The notes beneath the pieces are model-generated. The model was not told the origin of the DNA, did not search any database, and saw only the letters and a list, made by a program, of their open reading frames with translations. The translations under genes were made by a program, and so were the position numbers. Source: Tsuneonella dongtanensis (GTDB lineage Bacteria; Pseudomonadota; Alphaproteobacteria; Sphingomonadales; Sphingomonadaceae). Taken from it: 64,000 nt of DNA. The DNA is taken from positions 868,001 through 932,000 of the forward strand of contig NZ_CP016591.1 in NCBI RefSeq assembly GCF_001698205.1, written 5' to 3'. Shown here one piece after another: positions 28,306 to 37,076 of the stretch; position 1 is the stretch's first letter, and each line of letters opens with the position of its first letter.

Positions 28306-28787
28306 GTCGCTGGTACGCGGTGGTCGACGGCGCGGCCGACCCGCGGCTCTACGACATCGTCGCGGCCGAACGCGAACACGCCTGCCTCTATTCCGGAGAC
28401 TACGATACCGAGACCCGCACGGCGCTGCCCTATCTCGTCGCGATAGGAGAAGGCAGCGAACTCGCGCAGCTCTGGCGCACGTATGAGGCCGGCCGCTTCT
28501 GGGGCATTCTCATTCGCAGCAGCATGGAATTCGCAGCGCTGCGGCGGCACCTCAGGCATTTCACGACGGCGCGGTTGCCCGATGGGGAGATCGTCCTCTT
28601 TCGCTTCTGGGATCCGCGGATTTTCGACGTCTTCGTACAGACCGAGACCGCCGACCAGGTGCAGTCGTTTCTCGCCCCGTTCGAGCTGGTGATCGGCGAC
28701 ACCGGATCGGGTGGGCGCAGGCGCTACGAGTGGCGAAATGGCCTCATGATCGATGGCGCACCGGTCCGGGAGTACGTCCAGGCGTGA
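28302..28787 (+). CDS. DUF4123 T6SS effector adaptor/chaperone
   Basis: This 161-residue protein begins at a GTG overlapping the PAAR stop by 4 bases; an in-frame GTG at 28293 is the alternative. The segments RWYAVVDGAADPRLYDIV, GRFWGILIRSSMEFAALRRH, and VLFRFWDPRIFDVF match DUF4123 (Tap-type) adaptors that load effectors onto VgrG/PAAR tips. Such adaptors normally precede their effector gene; here the next gene is on the opposite strand, so the cargo is not obvious. Confidence 0.85.
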   Translation: MSRWYAVVDGAADPRLYDIVAAEREHACLYSGDYDTETRTALPYLVAIGEGSELAQLWRTYEAGRFWGILIRSSMEFAALRRHLRHFTTARLPDGEIVLFRFWDPRIFDVFVQTETADQVQSFLAPFELVIGDTGSGGRRRYEWRNGLMIDGAPVREYVQA

Positions 28788-28797
28788 TTCCTGCACC

Positions 28798-30192
28798 TCA
28801 TTCGCGGGCAGCGTCGATCTCGGCTCGGCGCGCGAGGAACATTGTCTTCGCCTCGCCAACCAGCGGTTCGACTTTCGTGGTCTCGAAGGTCATGGGGTCG
28901 ATCGGCTCCCCGTCGATGCGTACTTCGTAATGCAGGTGAGGCCCGGTCGAACAGCCTGTCGTCCCGACGTAGCCGATCACGTCGCCCTGGTTGACTGTCT
29001 GTCCCTGCGTGAGCCCGTCCGCGAAACGGACCATGTGCATGTACCAGGTCTGCATGTTCTCGTTGTGCTGCAGCTTCACCAGGTTGCCGGCGCACCGCGC
29101 ATTGGGCGCGACCGCCGCAACCGTCGCACTGCCCGATGCATAGATCGGGGTGCCTGTCGGCGCGGCGAAGTCGGTGCCGTTGTGCTTTTTCACGAAGCCC
29201 CTGATCGGGTGGACACGGGTGCCGAAGCCCGACGTGAGCCGGGCGCCATCGACCGGCGTGCGCATCAGCCCGCGGGCGGCGCCATTGCCTTGTGCATCGA
29301 ACCACCGCGGCTCGACTTCGTCCGGCGGCGTGAAGGCGTAATAGGCCCTCTCGCCAACGCCCGTGCCCATTTCCGCATAGACCAGCCGGGGCGGACCGAG
29401 CCGGCGACCTTGCGGAGTGACGCGCTCTTCCCAGACGGCGAGGAAACGGTCCCCCTGTTTCACTTCGCGCTGGAAGTCGAAGTCGAACGAGAATGCCTTG
29501 GCAAAGGGCGTGATCAGGCTGTCCGGGATGCCGGCTTCGATCGCCGAGGCGTAGAACGTCGCGTGGCGGATCTTCCCTTCCGCCGAACGGATCTTGGTCG
29601 ATTCGTTGAGGAGGTTTTCCTCGCGGGCATAGCTGCCGTCCGTCTGGCGCGTCAGGCGAACCCCGCTGCCCCCGCTCAGCTCGGCGATGATGGACTTGAC
29701 CACGCGATCGTCGCCCTTGCCGTCGAGGACGACTTCGACGCGCATCTCCTGATCTTCGACGCCGAGCGCGCCGACCGTTTCGCGCGCGACGCCGACGGCG
29801 TCGGCGAGCGGCACGCCCATCTGCTCGAGCGCGAGGGTCAGGTTCTGGAGATTGCGCACGGTGACGATGCGCGGCGGTTCGCCCGCGACCGGCTTCGGAG
29901 CCGGCGTGGCGGTTGCGGACCGGGACGGAACTTCGTCGGGGACCGGCAATTCCTCGTTCCCGCCCGACCACAGCCAGGCTCCGCCGCCCAGGGCAGCGAC
30001 GAGACCCGCCGCGGCGAAGACCGCGGTCGGCAGCCGACGACCGGTTTGCGCTGTCGAGGGCGGATCGCTTTCGGGCGGAGCCGTTTCCCCGGCGCCGGCC
30101 CACGTCTTGGGGTCGAACGACGCGGTCTCGCGCGCGGCCGATTTCTCTTCCAGCCAGGTCTTCGGGTCGAAGGATGTGGTGTCGTTATTCAT
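28798..30192 (-). CDS. M23 metallopeptidase, inner-membrane anchored, T6SS-linked
   Basis: This is a 464-residue protein. The cytoplasmic N-terminus contains the motif SFDPKTW twice (7-13 and 25-31), then a transmembrane helix at 54-75. An OapA/LysM-like region (about 105-200) and a C-terminal LytM/M23 domain (320-440) follow, with zinc ligands His337 and Asp341 in HNGTD and His421 in HLHYE, plus catalytic-site His386 and His419. It probably cuts peptidoglycan cross-links in the periplasm. It is divergent from tssK, so making room for the T6SS membrane complex is a reasonable guess; a general MepM-like hydrolase is the alternative. Confidence 0.87.
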   Translation of the reverse strand: MNNDTTSFDPKTWLEEKSAARETASFDPKTWAGAGETAPPESDPPSTAQTGRRLPTAVFAAAGLVAALGGGAWLWSGGNEELPVPDEVPSRSATATPAPKPVAGEPPRIVTVRNLQNLTLALEQMGVPLADAVGVARETVGALGVEDQEMRVEVVLDGKGDDRVVKSIIAELSGGSGVRLTRQTDGSYAREENLLNESTKIRSAEGKIRHATFYASAIEAGIPDSLITPFAKAFSFDFDFQREVKQGDRFLAVWEERVTPQGRRLGPPRLVYAEMGTGVGERAYYAFTPPDEVEPRWFDAQGNGAARGLMRTPVDGARLTSGFGTRVHPIRGFVKKHNGTDFAAPTGTPIYASGSATVAAVAPNARCAGNLVKLQHNENMQTWYMHMVRFADGLTQGQTVNQGDVIGYVGTTGCSTGPHLHYEVRIDGEPIDPMTFETTKVEPLVGEAKTMFLARRAEIDAARE

Positions 30193-30308
30193 GGGCAGCG
30201 CGCCGGAAACCCTTGCAGCGGGAAGGAAAATACCGAACAATCGGTGGCGTCTGCGCGTTTACTTGGCACGCGCCTATGCTTAATTGGCCGCCGAGGGGGC
30301 GACAAGGC

Positions 30309-31652
30309 ATGACCGGTCGAAATCGTGTTGCTTGGCGGGAGGGCATGTTCTTGCGCCCGCAGCATTTTCAGGCGCAGGACCGGTACGCCGAAGCGCTGGT
30401 TTCGGCGCGCCACGACTGGGCCTTGCCGTATTCGTGGGGATTCTCGGAAATCGAGATCGACTCGGCGCTTGCAGAGCTGGGTCAGGTCGCGCTGCGGACC
30501 GCCAAGGGTGTCATGCCCGACGGCACGCCGTTCTCGATCCCCGGCGACCAGCCGCCGCCGCCGCCGCTGGCGATCGGTTCGTCGGTTCGCGATGCGATCG
30601 TCTACCTGACCCTGCCTCCGCGGCAGTCGGGTGCGATGGAATTCGATGAAGCCGAGCAGCCTTCGCTCGACGCCCGCTTCAAGGTGATCGAAGCGCAGGT
30701 CACCGACAATTTCTCCGAGGAACGCGCGTCGGAAGAGATCGCGCTCGGCGTTCCGAACCTGCGTCTCGGCATGACCGCCGACGAGACCGAGGGACGACTG
30801 CTGGTCGGCGTGGCGCGGGTGCGGGAAGTTTCGGGCAAGAAGCTGGTCTTCGATGCCGGCTTCATTCCGCCGACGATCGACATACGCGCGGTGCGGCTGA
30901 AGAGCGCGGTGGACGACCTGATCGGACGCGCCGAGCAGATGATCGCCGAACTCGCGCTGCGCGCCGCGGAGACGACCGAGGGCGGCCAGGACACTTACAA
31001 GGCGTTCCTGCTGCTCCAGTCGCTCAATCGCTGGACCGCGGTCCTCGGGCACGTCCAGTCGATGCCAGCGATCCACCCGGAAAGGCTGTTCGAAACGCTG
31101 CTCGCCATGGCGGGCGAAGTCTCGACGCTGACACGCAAGGAGCGCCGCCCACCGCCGCTACCGACATACGACCACGAGAACCTGCAGGGCTGTTTCGACC
31201 CGGTGATCGACCTTCTCCAGTCGTTACTGTCGGGCGAATTCGATCGCTCGGTCGAGCCGCTCGACATCGAGGCGCGCGGGCCCGGACAATACCTTCACGT
31301 CATCAAGAACCGCACTTTGCTCAAGCAAAGCTACATCTACCTTGCGGTCGCCGATCCTTCGAAGTCGCTCGAGGAAATTCGCAGTCGCTTCCCCGCGATC
31401 TGCAAGATCGGGCCGAACACCAAGATGCGCGAACTCGTCGGATCGTCGCTGCAGGCGGGCATTCCGCTGCGCCACGTGACGACGCCGCCGTCGCAGCTCC
31501 ACGTCCTGCCGGGCTATGTCTATTTCGAGCTCGATCGCGGGGCGGAAGACTGGGCGCAGGTCTACAATGCGCCTGCGATGGGTTTGTTCGTTGCCGACGA
31601 GTGGCCTCAGCTCAAGCTTGAGCTGTGGGCGGTGAAGCAGAAGAAGTCATGA
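30309..31652 (+). CDS. tssK: T6SS baseplate protein TssK
   Basis: This 447-residue protein connects the baseplate to the membrane complex. Family features seen are VAWREGMFLRPQHFQ at the N-terminus, FDAGFIPPTI in the middle and the C-terminal receptor-binding domain starting near KIGPNTKMRELV, with HVTTPPSQLHVLPGYVYFEL. An upstream in-frame ATG at 30276 would add 11 residues, but family members start at the chosen position. It is coupled to tssL by ATGA. Confidence 0.95.
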   Translation: MTGRNRVAWREGMFLRPQHFQAQDRYAEALVSARHDWALPYSWGFSEIEIDSALAELGQVALRTAKGVMPDGTPFSIPGDQPPPPPLAIGSSVRDAIVYLTLPPRQSGAMEFDEAEQPSLDARFKVIEAQVTDNFSEERASEEIALGVPNLRLGMTADETEGRLLVGVARVREVSGKKLVFDAGFIPPTIDIRAVRLKSAVDDLIGRAEQMIAELALRAAETTEGGQDTYKAFLLLQSLNRWTAVLGHVQSMPAIHPERLFETLLAMAGEVSTLTRKERRPPPLPTYDHENLQGCFDPVIDLLQSLLSGEFDRSVEPLDIEARGPGQYLHVIKNRTLLKQSYIYLAVADPSKSLEEIRSRFPAICKIGPNTKMRELVGSSLQAGIPLRHVTTPPSQLHVLPGYVYFELDRGAEDWAQVYNAPAMGLFVADEWPQLKLELWAVKQKKS

Positions 31653-33088
31653 GCTCGGACGACCGCAACAAGACCGTGTTCCGGCCCTCGCCGCTTCGCG
31701 GGGGCGGGACTCCGCCGCCACCACCGCCACCTCCGCCGGGCGGCGGCGGATGGGGCGCTCCTCCGCCTCCCTCGAACGATCCGTTCCTCGGCGCGCCGCC
31801 TCCGCAGTCTGCGGGCCGCGACCCGTTCGGCGCACCGCTCGGCGGGCCCGAACCGGCTCCCGCTACTGCCCAGGGGATGACTAGCCCCGCGCAGTTCGTC
31901 GACGACGTTCCGCAGCCGCGCGCTGCGCGAGACGATCGCAACCCGCTGGTGGCTCATGCCGCCCCGGTCCTCGCGATGGCGGCAGCCATCCAGTCGGGCC
32001 GCTGGCAGGTGCCGATGCAGGAATTTCACGCGCGGGCGACCGACGCGATCCGCAAATTCGAAGCCGCGATCGAGCCGCTCTATCCCGAAGGAGTGCGGCA
32101 ACGCGCGAAATACGCCGTCTGCGCGACGATCGACGACGTCATGCAGAACCTGCCCGGCATGGCCGGAGGGGGCGCGCAGTGGGCGCAGCGGAACATGGTC
32201 GTGACCTTCTTCCGCGAGAATATCGGCGGCGACCGGTTCTGGGAATTCGTGCAGGAAATGCTGCGCGATCCGGCGCGCAACCGCGACCTGATCGAGCTGT
32301 TCCACGCGTGCCTTGCCGCCGGGTTTGAGGGCCGCACGCGCACCATGCCCGACGGCTTCAGCAAGAAACGCGAAGTGATGACCAACCTCGTCGGCGCGCT
32401 CGAACACTTGCGCTCGATGTCGCAGCACGAGATCGTGCATCACTGGAAAGGCGAGGTGGCGCCGCGCAACCCAGGCAACTTCTGGGGCCTGGTCGCGCTC
32501 GTCGGCGCCATCGCAGCGGGCATCTGCTTCCTGATCTACCTGATCTTCTTCGTCATCCTCTTCACCACCAGCAGTGATGTCGAGGAGCGGGTAGCCGGCC
32601 TCTTCCCGGGCGAGCCGCTGGCGCTCAACCGCTCGGCCGCCGCGTTCACCCCGCCGCCCTCCGATACCGAGGCGCGGCTGCGCCAGTTCCTGGCACCCGA
32701 GATCCAGCAGGGTCTGGTCGAGGTTGAAGGAAATCGTGTCCGCACAACCGTCGGAACGCTGTTCGAGCCGGCCTCGAACGAGCTCGTTTCGGGTCGCGAA
32801 TCGATCTTCGAGCGCATCGGCAAGGCAACCGAACTCGAAAAGGGCACGATCACCGTGGAAGGCCACGCCGATTCCGACCGCATCGCCACGATCGAGTATC
32901 CGAGCAACATCGCCCTGAGCGAGGCGCGGGCGCGAACCGTCGCAGACATCATCCGCACCCAGCTCAGCGACAAGTCGCGGGTCAAGGCGGTCGGTCTCGG
33001 CGATACGGTGCCGCTGGCATCGAATGACAACGCCGCGGGCAAGGCGCGCAATCGGCGGGTCGAGGTCGTCCTCGACCACGGGCTCTGA
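31649..33088 (+). CDS. tssL: T6SS membrane protein TssL with OmpA-like peptidoglycan-binding domain
   Basis: This is a 479-residue inner-membrane protein. A disordered Pro/Gly-rich N-terminus (1-95) includes Thr9 in KTVFRP and two DPF motifs. The DotU domain spans about 98-265, a transmembrane helix about 279-307, and a C-terminal OmpA/MotB domain about 340-479 (TLFEPASNEL, VEGHADSDR, NIALSEARA, NRRVEVVLD). The last part makes it an extended TssL that can grip peptidoglycan itself. In Agrobacterium the kinase PpkA phosphorylates an N-terminal TssL threonine; Thr9 is the natural candidate here. Confidence 0.95.
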   Translation: MSSDDRNKTVFRPSPLRGGGTPPPPPPPPPGGGGWGAPPPPSNDPFLGAPPPQSAGRDPFGAPLGGPEPAPATAQGMTSPAQFVDDVPQPRAARDDRNPLVAHAAPVLAMAAAIQSGRWQVPMQEFHARATDAIRKFEAAIEPLYPEGVRQRAKYAVCATIDDVMQNLPGMAGGGAQWAQRNMVVTFFRENIGGDRFWEFVQEMLRDPARNRDLIELFHACLAAGFEGRTRTMPDGFSKKREVMTNLVGALEHLRSMSQHEIVHHWKGEVAPRNPGNFWGLVALVGAIAAGICFLIYLIFFVILFTTSSDVEERVAGLFPGEPLALNRSAAAFTPPPSDTEARLRQFLAPEIQQGLVEVEGNRVRTTVGTLFEPASNELVSGRESIFERIGKATELEKGTITVEGHADSDRIATIEYPSNIALSEARARTVADIIRTQLSDKSRVKAVGLGDTVPLASNDNAAGKARNRRVEVVLDHGL

Positions 33089-33099
33089 GGGGGCGCACG

Positions 33100-36000
33100 A
33101 TGAAGCGGTTCTTCACGAGCTGGTGGACCATCTCAATCGGCACGACCGTGCTGCTCATTTTGCTTTTCGCGGTCGGCTTGCCGCTTTTCATCACGGCGCT
33201 GAAGCCGCTGTGGGTGCGGCTGACGATCGTGACGATTTTCATCGCCCTGTGGGCGCTGATTTTCTACCTCCGCCGCCGCAAGGCAAAGCGTGCCGAGGCC
33301 GCGCTCGCCGCGGAGCTCGCGGGCGGCGATCGCGCGGGCGAAGAGGCCGGAGCCGTCGAGAGCCGCATGCGCGAGGCGATCGAAAAGCTGCGCAGCGCCA
33401 GCGGCAAGAAGCGCAATTACCTCTATTCCCGCCCCTGGTACGTGATCATCGGACCGCCGGGCGCGGGCAAGACGACCGCGCTCATCAATTCGGGACTGCG
33501 CTTCCCGTTCTCCGATCAGACGCTGGGCGGCAGCGGCGGCACGCGCAACCTCGACTTCCTGTTTGCCGACGAGGCCGTGCTGGTCGACACCGCCGGCCGC
33601 TACACCACGCAGGACAGCGACAGCGAAGTCGACCGCAGCGGCTGGACCAGCCTGCTCCGCCTGCTCCGCCGGCACCGGCCGTTCGAGCCCATCAATGGCG
33701 TCTTTGTCGCGATGCCGATCGACGAGCTGCAAAAGGGCGATGTCCGCGCAATCGATCGCCACGCCGCGATCGTGCGCCACCGCCTTCATGAAATTCGCCA
33801 GGAACTGCAGACCGAACTGCCGGTCTACCTGGTCCTCACCAAGTCCGATCTTCTCGCCGGTTTCACCGATTATTTCGGAGATCTCGACGTCGACGGGCGC
33901 CGCGCGGTCTTCGGCCACACGTTCGACTGGAAGGCCGAGCGACTGTCCTCGACCGATGTGACCAGCGCGTTCGACCACATGGTCAACGACGTCCAGTCGC
34001 GCCATCCCAAGCGTCTGCATGAAGAACAGGACATCCGCCGCCGCGGGTTGATCCTCGGCTTCCCGAGCCAGCTTCATGCGGTTCGCGCTCCCTTGCACCG
34101 CTTCATCGAAGGCGCTTTCCTCAACGAGGATCGGCCGAGCGGCCGCCTGCGCGGGTTCTATCTCACGTCGGGCATGCAGGACGGCGGCGCGATCGACCGC
34201 ATTCTCGAGGGCGTCTCGCAGTCGTTCGGTGGACAGGCAGGCCCTGCGAACTCGCAGGAGGGCCGCGCGTTCTTCCTCAACCGGCTGCTGCAGGACGTCG
34301 CCTTTGCCGAGGCAGGGCTGCCGGTCGCGGACGCGGCCGCAGTGCGCAAGCGCAAGTCGCAGATGACCATGGCGCTCGCCGGGATCGCGGGCGTGGCGAC
34401 GCTGCTTCTGCTGGCCTGGGTCGTGAGCTTCATTTCCAATCGCGGTTTCCAGGCCGAAACGAACGTTGCTGCGCGCGAAGTGGCCGAGGAAATGGACGCC
34501 ACGCAGGTCGACCTCGTGCGGGTGTCCGAAAGCGACATTCCCCTCGATCAACTGGTCCCCCTGCTCAACCAGTTGCGCAATTTGCCGGAAGGCTATGCGG
34601 CGGGCCTGGCGGGCGGACCATCGCTCACACGCCGGTTCGGACTTTTCCAGTCCGGCCTGAGCCGCCAGAACGAGGAAGCCTACCGCATTGCGCTGAGGCG
34701 GATCCTGCTTCCCCGGATCGTGCTCCGGCTGGAGCAGCAGATGCAATCGCGCATGGCCGATCCGGTCGCGCTCTACGAGCCGCTGAAGGTCTATCTCATG
34801 CTGGGCGGAGCCGCTCCGCAAGGACGAATCGACGGCAAGATTGTGCGCAATTACGTCCAGCGCGACTGGGCCAACGAACAGTTTGCAGGGGGTGAACTGG
34901 CTCCGATCCGCAAGGACCTGGCCCTTCATCTCAAGGCGCTCACCGAGGACGAGAACATCTCGGCGGCATGGCCGGGCCGCCGTGCGCCGCTCGACGCGAA
35001 CCTCGTCTCCGCGGCCCGCGCGAGCATCGGTCAGATGAGCCTGGCCCAGCGCGCTTATGCGATCATGCTGCAGAAGGCCGCGAACCCCGCGGGCGACTGG
35101 CAGATGAGCGCCGTTCTCCGCGAAGCGGATGCCCGCGCCTTCGCCAACCCCGACGTGGTGATGAACCAGTCGGTACCGTATTTCTTCACCAAGGCGGGTT
35201 TCACCAAGAGCTATGCGATGCGCCTCGCGACCGTCGAGCGCGACCTCAAGGGCGAGCTCTGGGTGCTCGGCGAGGATGCCGCCAAGGACAGTCTCCGTCA
35301 GGAGATGAGCGGCCTCAAGTCTGGCGTCTCGGCGGCCTACGCAGCCGATTACATCGCCCAGTGGGAGCGGGTCGTCGCTTCGCTGAAGCCGGCCAACTTC
35401 TTTTCCGACCAGCAGGCCTACAGCGCATTTGCCAAGACGCCCTCTCCGCTCAAGACGGTGCTCAGTGCGGTCCGTGCGAATACGACTTTCGGGGGAGGGG
35501 CATCGGGCAAGGCCGGGCAACTCGCCCGTCAGCGGCTCGAGCAGAACCGCTACATCCGGACTGCCGGACAGATCGCCGGGGCATCCGGCGCGGGAGGCGG
35601 CGGTGCCTCGGCCGACGCCCAGATCGCCGCGCACTTTGCCGACCTCAACGCTTGGGTGGGTGACGGCAAGGCTGCGGGGCCGATCGACCAGTTCATCGAC
35701 CAGGTGCGCGAATCGTTCAAGCAGGTGCTCGTTGCGCAAAGTGCCGGAGCCGGGGGCGACAGCGGCGCAGCACTTGCTCAGGCCATGGCACCCCTTCAGC
35801 AGAGCGCGCTGCAGGTTCCCGACATGGTCCAGTCCTTCGCGCAGGACGTTGCAAAGGGCGGAAGCGCCGCGCAGGTCGGCGCTTTGCAGGGCGAAACCGC
35901 GGTGGCCTGGCAGGACACGGTCCTGCCCGCTTGCCAGCAGGCGATCGACGGCAAGTATCCGTTCGACAACGCTTCGCTGGAGGATGCCGGCCTGGCGCAA

Positions 36001-36588
36001 GTCCGCGAAACTCTGGGGCCGGGCGGGATGTTGATGACGTTCGTGAATCAGCGCCTCGGGCAGTATCTTGACCGCGGAGACGAATACTGGCGCTGGCGCG
36101 ACGACGACCCGATTGCCAGCGGTTTCAGTCCGGTATCGCCGGCGAACTTCCAGAAGGCCGCCGTGCTGCAGGAAGCATTTTCCGAGGGGCTGCCGCTCGA
36201 ATTCGAACTCGTGTCCATCGGCAGCAAGGTGAGCCGGGTGGAACTATCCACCGGCGGCGTGACCTTGCGTTTCGGTGCAAACGACGACGAGCCGAAGCAG
36301 ATTGCCTGGCAGCTCGGTGGCGGACTTGTGCGATCTTCGGAGATGAAGATTTACAGCGCCGCTGAGGGAAACGGCGAGGAAGTGATCTGGCGCCATAGCA
36401 AGGAAGGGCCGTGGTCGCTCTTTCGGGTGCTCGACCGTGCCGACAAGCGCAACAAGGGAGAGGGGCAGATCGAAGCGACGTTCAATCCGGGCGCGGCGAA
36501 GGCGGTCTTCCGCATTTCCTTCCCTCCCTCGCAGAACCCGTTCAGCGGCGGTGGCCTTTGGTCGATGAAATGCCCGCAGACGCTCTAG
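33100..36588 (+). CDS. tssM: T6SS membrane protein TssM (IcmF family)
   Basis: This 1,162-residue protein forms the channel of the membrane complex. Two N-terminal transmembrane helices (about 10-32 and 38-57) are followed by an NTPase-like domain with an intact Walker A (GPPGAGKTT, 118-126) and DTAGRY as the Walker B-type element. A third helix lies near 425-445, and the long periplasmic part ends in the beta-rich TssM C-terminal domain. The start has GAGGGGG upstream. It overlaps tagF by 19 bp. Confidence 0.95.
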   Translation: MKRFFTSWWTISIGTTVLLILLFAVGLPLFITALKPLWVRLTIVTIFIALWALIFYLRRRKAKRAEAALAAELAGGDRAGEEAGAVESRMREAIEKLRSASGKKRNYLYSRPWYVIIGPPGAGKTTALINSGLRFPFSDQTLGGSGGTRNLDFLFADEAVLVDTAGRYTTQDSDSEVDRSGWTSLLRLLRRHRPFEPINGVFVAMPIDELQKGDVRAIDRHAAIVRHRLHEIRQELQTELPVYLVLTKSDLLAGFTDYFGDLDVDGRRAVFGHTFDWKAERLSSTDVTSAFDHMVNDVQSRHPKRLHEEQDIRRRGLILGFPSQLHAVRAPLHRFIEGAFLNEDRPSGRLRGFYLTSGMQDGGAIDRILEGVSQSFGGQAGPANSQEGRAFFLNRLLQDVAFAEAGLPVADAAAVRKRKSQMTMALAGIAGVATLLLLAWVVSFISNRGFQAETNVAAREVAEEMDATQVDLVRVSESDIPLDQLVPLLNQLRNLPEGYAAGLAGGPSLTRRFGLFQSGLSRQNEEAYRIALRRILLPRIVLRLEQQMQSRMADPVALYEPLKVYLMLGGAAPQGRIDGKIVRNYVQRDWANEQFAGGELAPIRKDLALHLKALTEDENISAAWPGRRAPLDANLVSAARASIGQMSLAQRAYAIMLQKAANPAGDWQMSAVLREADARAFANPDVVMNQSVPYFFTKAGFTKSYAMRLATVERDLKGELWVLGEDAAKDSLRQEMSGLKSGVSAAYAADYIAQWERVVASLKPANFFSDQQAYSAFAKTPSPLKTVLSAVRANTTFGGGASGKAGQLARQRLEQNRYIRTAGQIAGASGAGGGGASADAQIAAHFADLNAWVGDGKAAGPIDQFIDQVRESFKQVLVAQSAGAGGDSGAALAQAMAPLQQSALQVPDMVQSFAQDVAKGGSAAQVGALQGETAVAWQDTVLPACQQAIDGKYPFDNASLEDAGLAQVRETLGPGGMLMTFVNQRLGQYLDRGDEYWRWRDDDPIASGFSPVSPANFQKAAVLQEAFSEGLPLEFELVSIGSKVSRVELSTGGVTLRFGANDDEPKQIAWQLGGGLVRSSEMKIYSAAEGNGEEVIWRHSKEGPWSLFRVLDRADKRNKGEGQIEATFNPGAAKAVFRISFPPSQNPFSGGGLWSMKCPQTL

Positions 36589-37076
36589 GAGTCGGTGAGA
36601 TCGAGCCGCCGGCCTTCTACGGCAAGCTTCCCGGCCACGGCGATTTCGTGGGGCGCGGCCTGACCGCGGGTCAGGAGAAGGCGATCGATCGGTGGCTGGC
36701 TGCGTGGATGGGGCGCGCCAGGGCGGAGTGGGCAGACGATTTCGACGCACGCTACCGCGAAGCACAGCCCTGGCTGTTCGGAGGAGAGCGGCTTGCGGCG
36801 ATCGCGATCCCGAGCTCGGACCGGGTCGGGCGCCTGTTTCCCTTGCTCGCGGCAGTCGGTGCGAACGTCCCGCTCCAGCAGCTTTACGATACGATCGTCG
36901 AAGCAATTGCGGAGGGATGGGACGGCGACCGCCTTTTGACGGCTCTTTGCGGCTTGGGCGACGACACCGTTTCACAAGACCCCTCTGGCTGGTTCGTCCC
37001 CGACGAGTTGCAGCCGGCCATGCCGTATCCATTGGATGGAAGCGCCGAGGTAACGGTTGGAGCCCTGCTCGCATGA
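36570..37076 (+). CDS. tagF: T6SS-associated protein TagF
   Basis: This 168-residue protein contains the family signature FYGKLPGHGDFVGRGL near the N-terminus, DRWLAAWM, and SSDRVGRLFPLLAA. TagF is a post-translational repressor that acts with Fha in threonine-phosphorylation-controlled systems. The start lies inside the end of tssM; the stop overlaps pppA by ATGA, giving a tightly coupled tssM-tagF-pppA-ppkA run. Confidence 0.92.
   Translation: MPADALGVGEIEPPAFYGKLPGHGDFVGRGLTAGQEKAIDRWLAAWMGRARAEWADDFDARYREAQPWLFGGERLAAIAIPSSDRVGRLFPLLAAVGANVPLQQLYDTIVEAIAEGWDGDRLLTALCGLGDDTVSQDPSGWFVPDELQPAMPYPLDGSAEVTVGALLA

Noticed and set aside
28798-30192. M23 peptidase as the secreted T6SS effector of the DUF4123 adaptor
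   Set aside because: It has a membrane anchor, lies on the opposite strand and has no immunity-like neighbour; a wall-remodelling role is simpler, although cargo status is not excluded.
30262-30281. Possible sigma-54 promoter (TTGGCAC...TATGCT) before tssK
   Set aside because: The GG and GC elements are 11 bp apart instead of 10, and the -12 box is not TTGC, so it is unlikely to be functional.
33133-36000. 955-codon antisense frame opposite tssM
   Set aside because: High-GC shadow of a well-identified gene; composition is His/Arg/Asp-rich with no recognisable domain.
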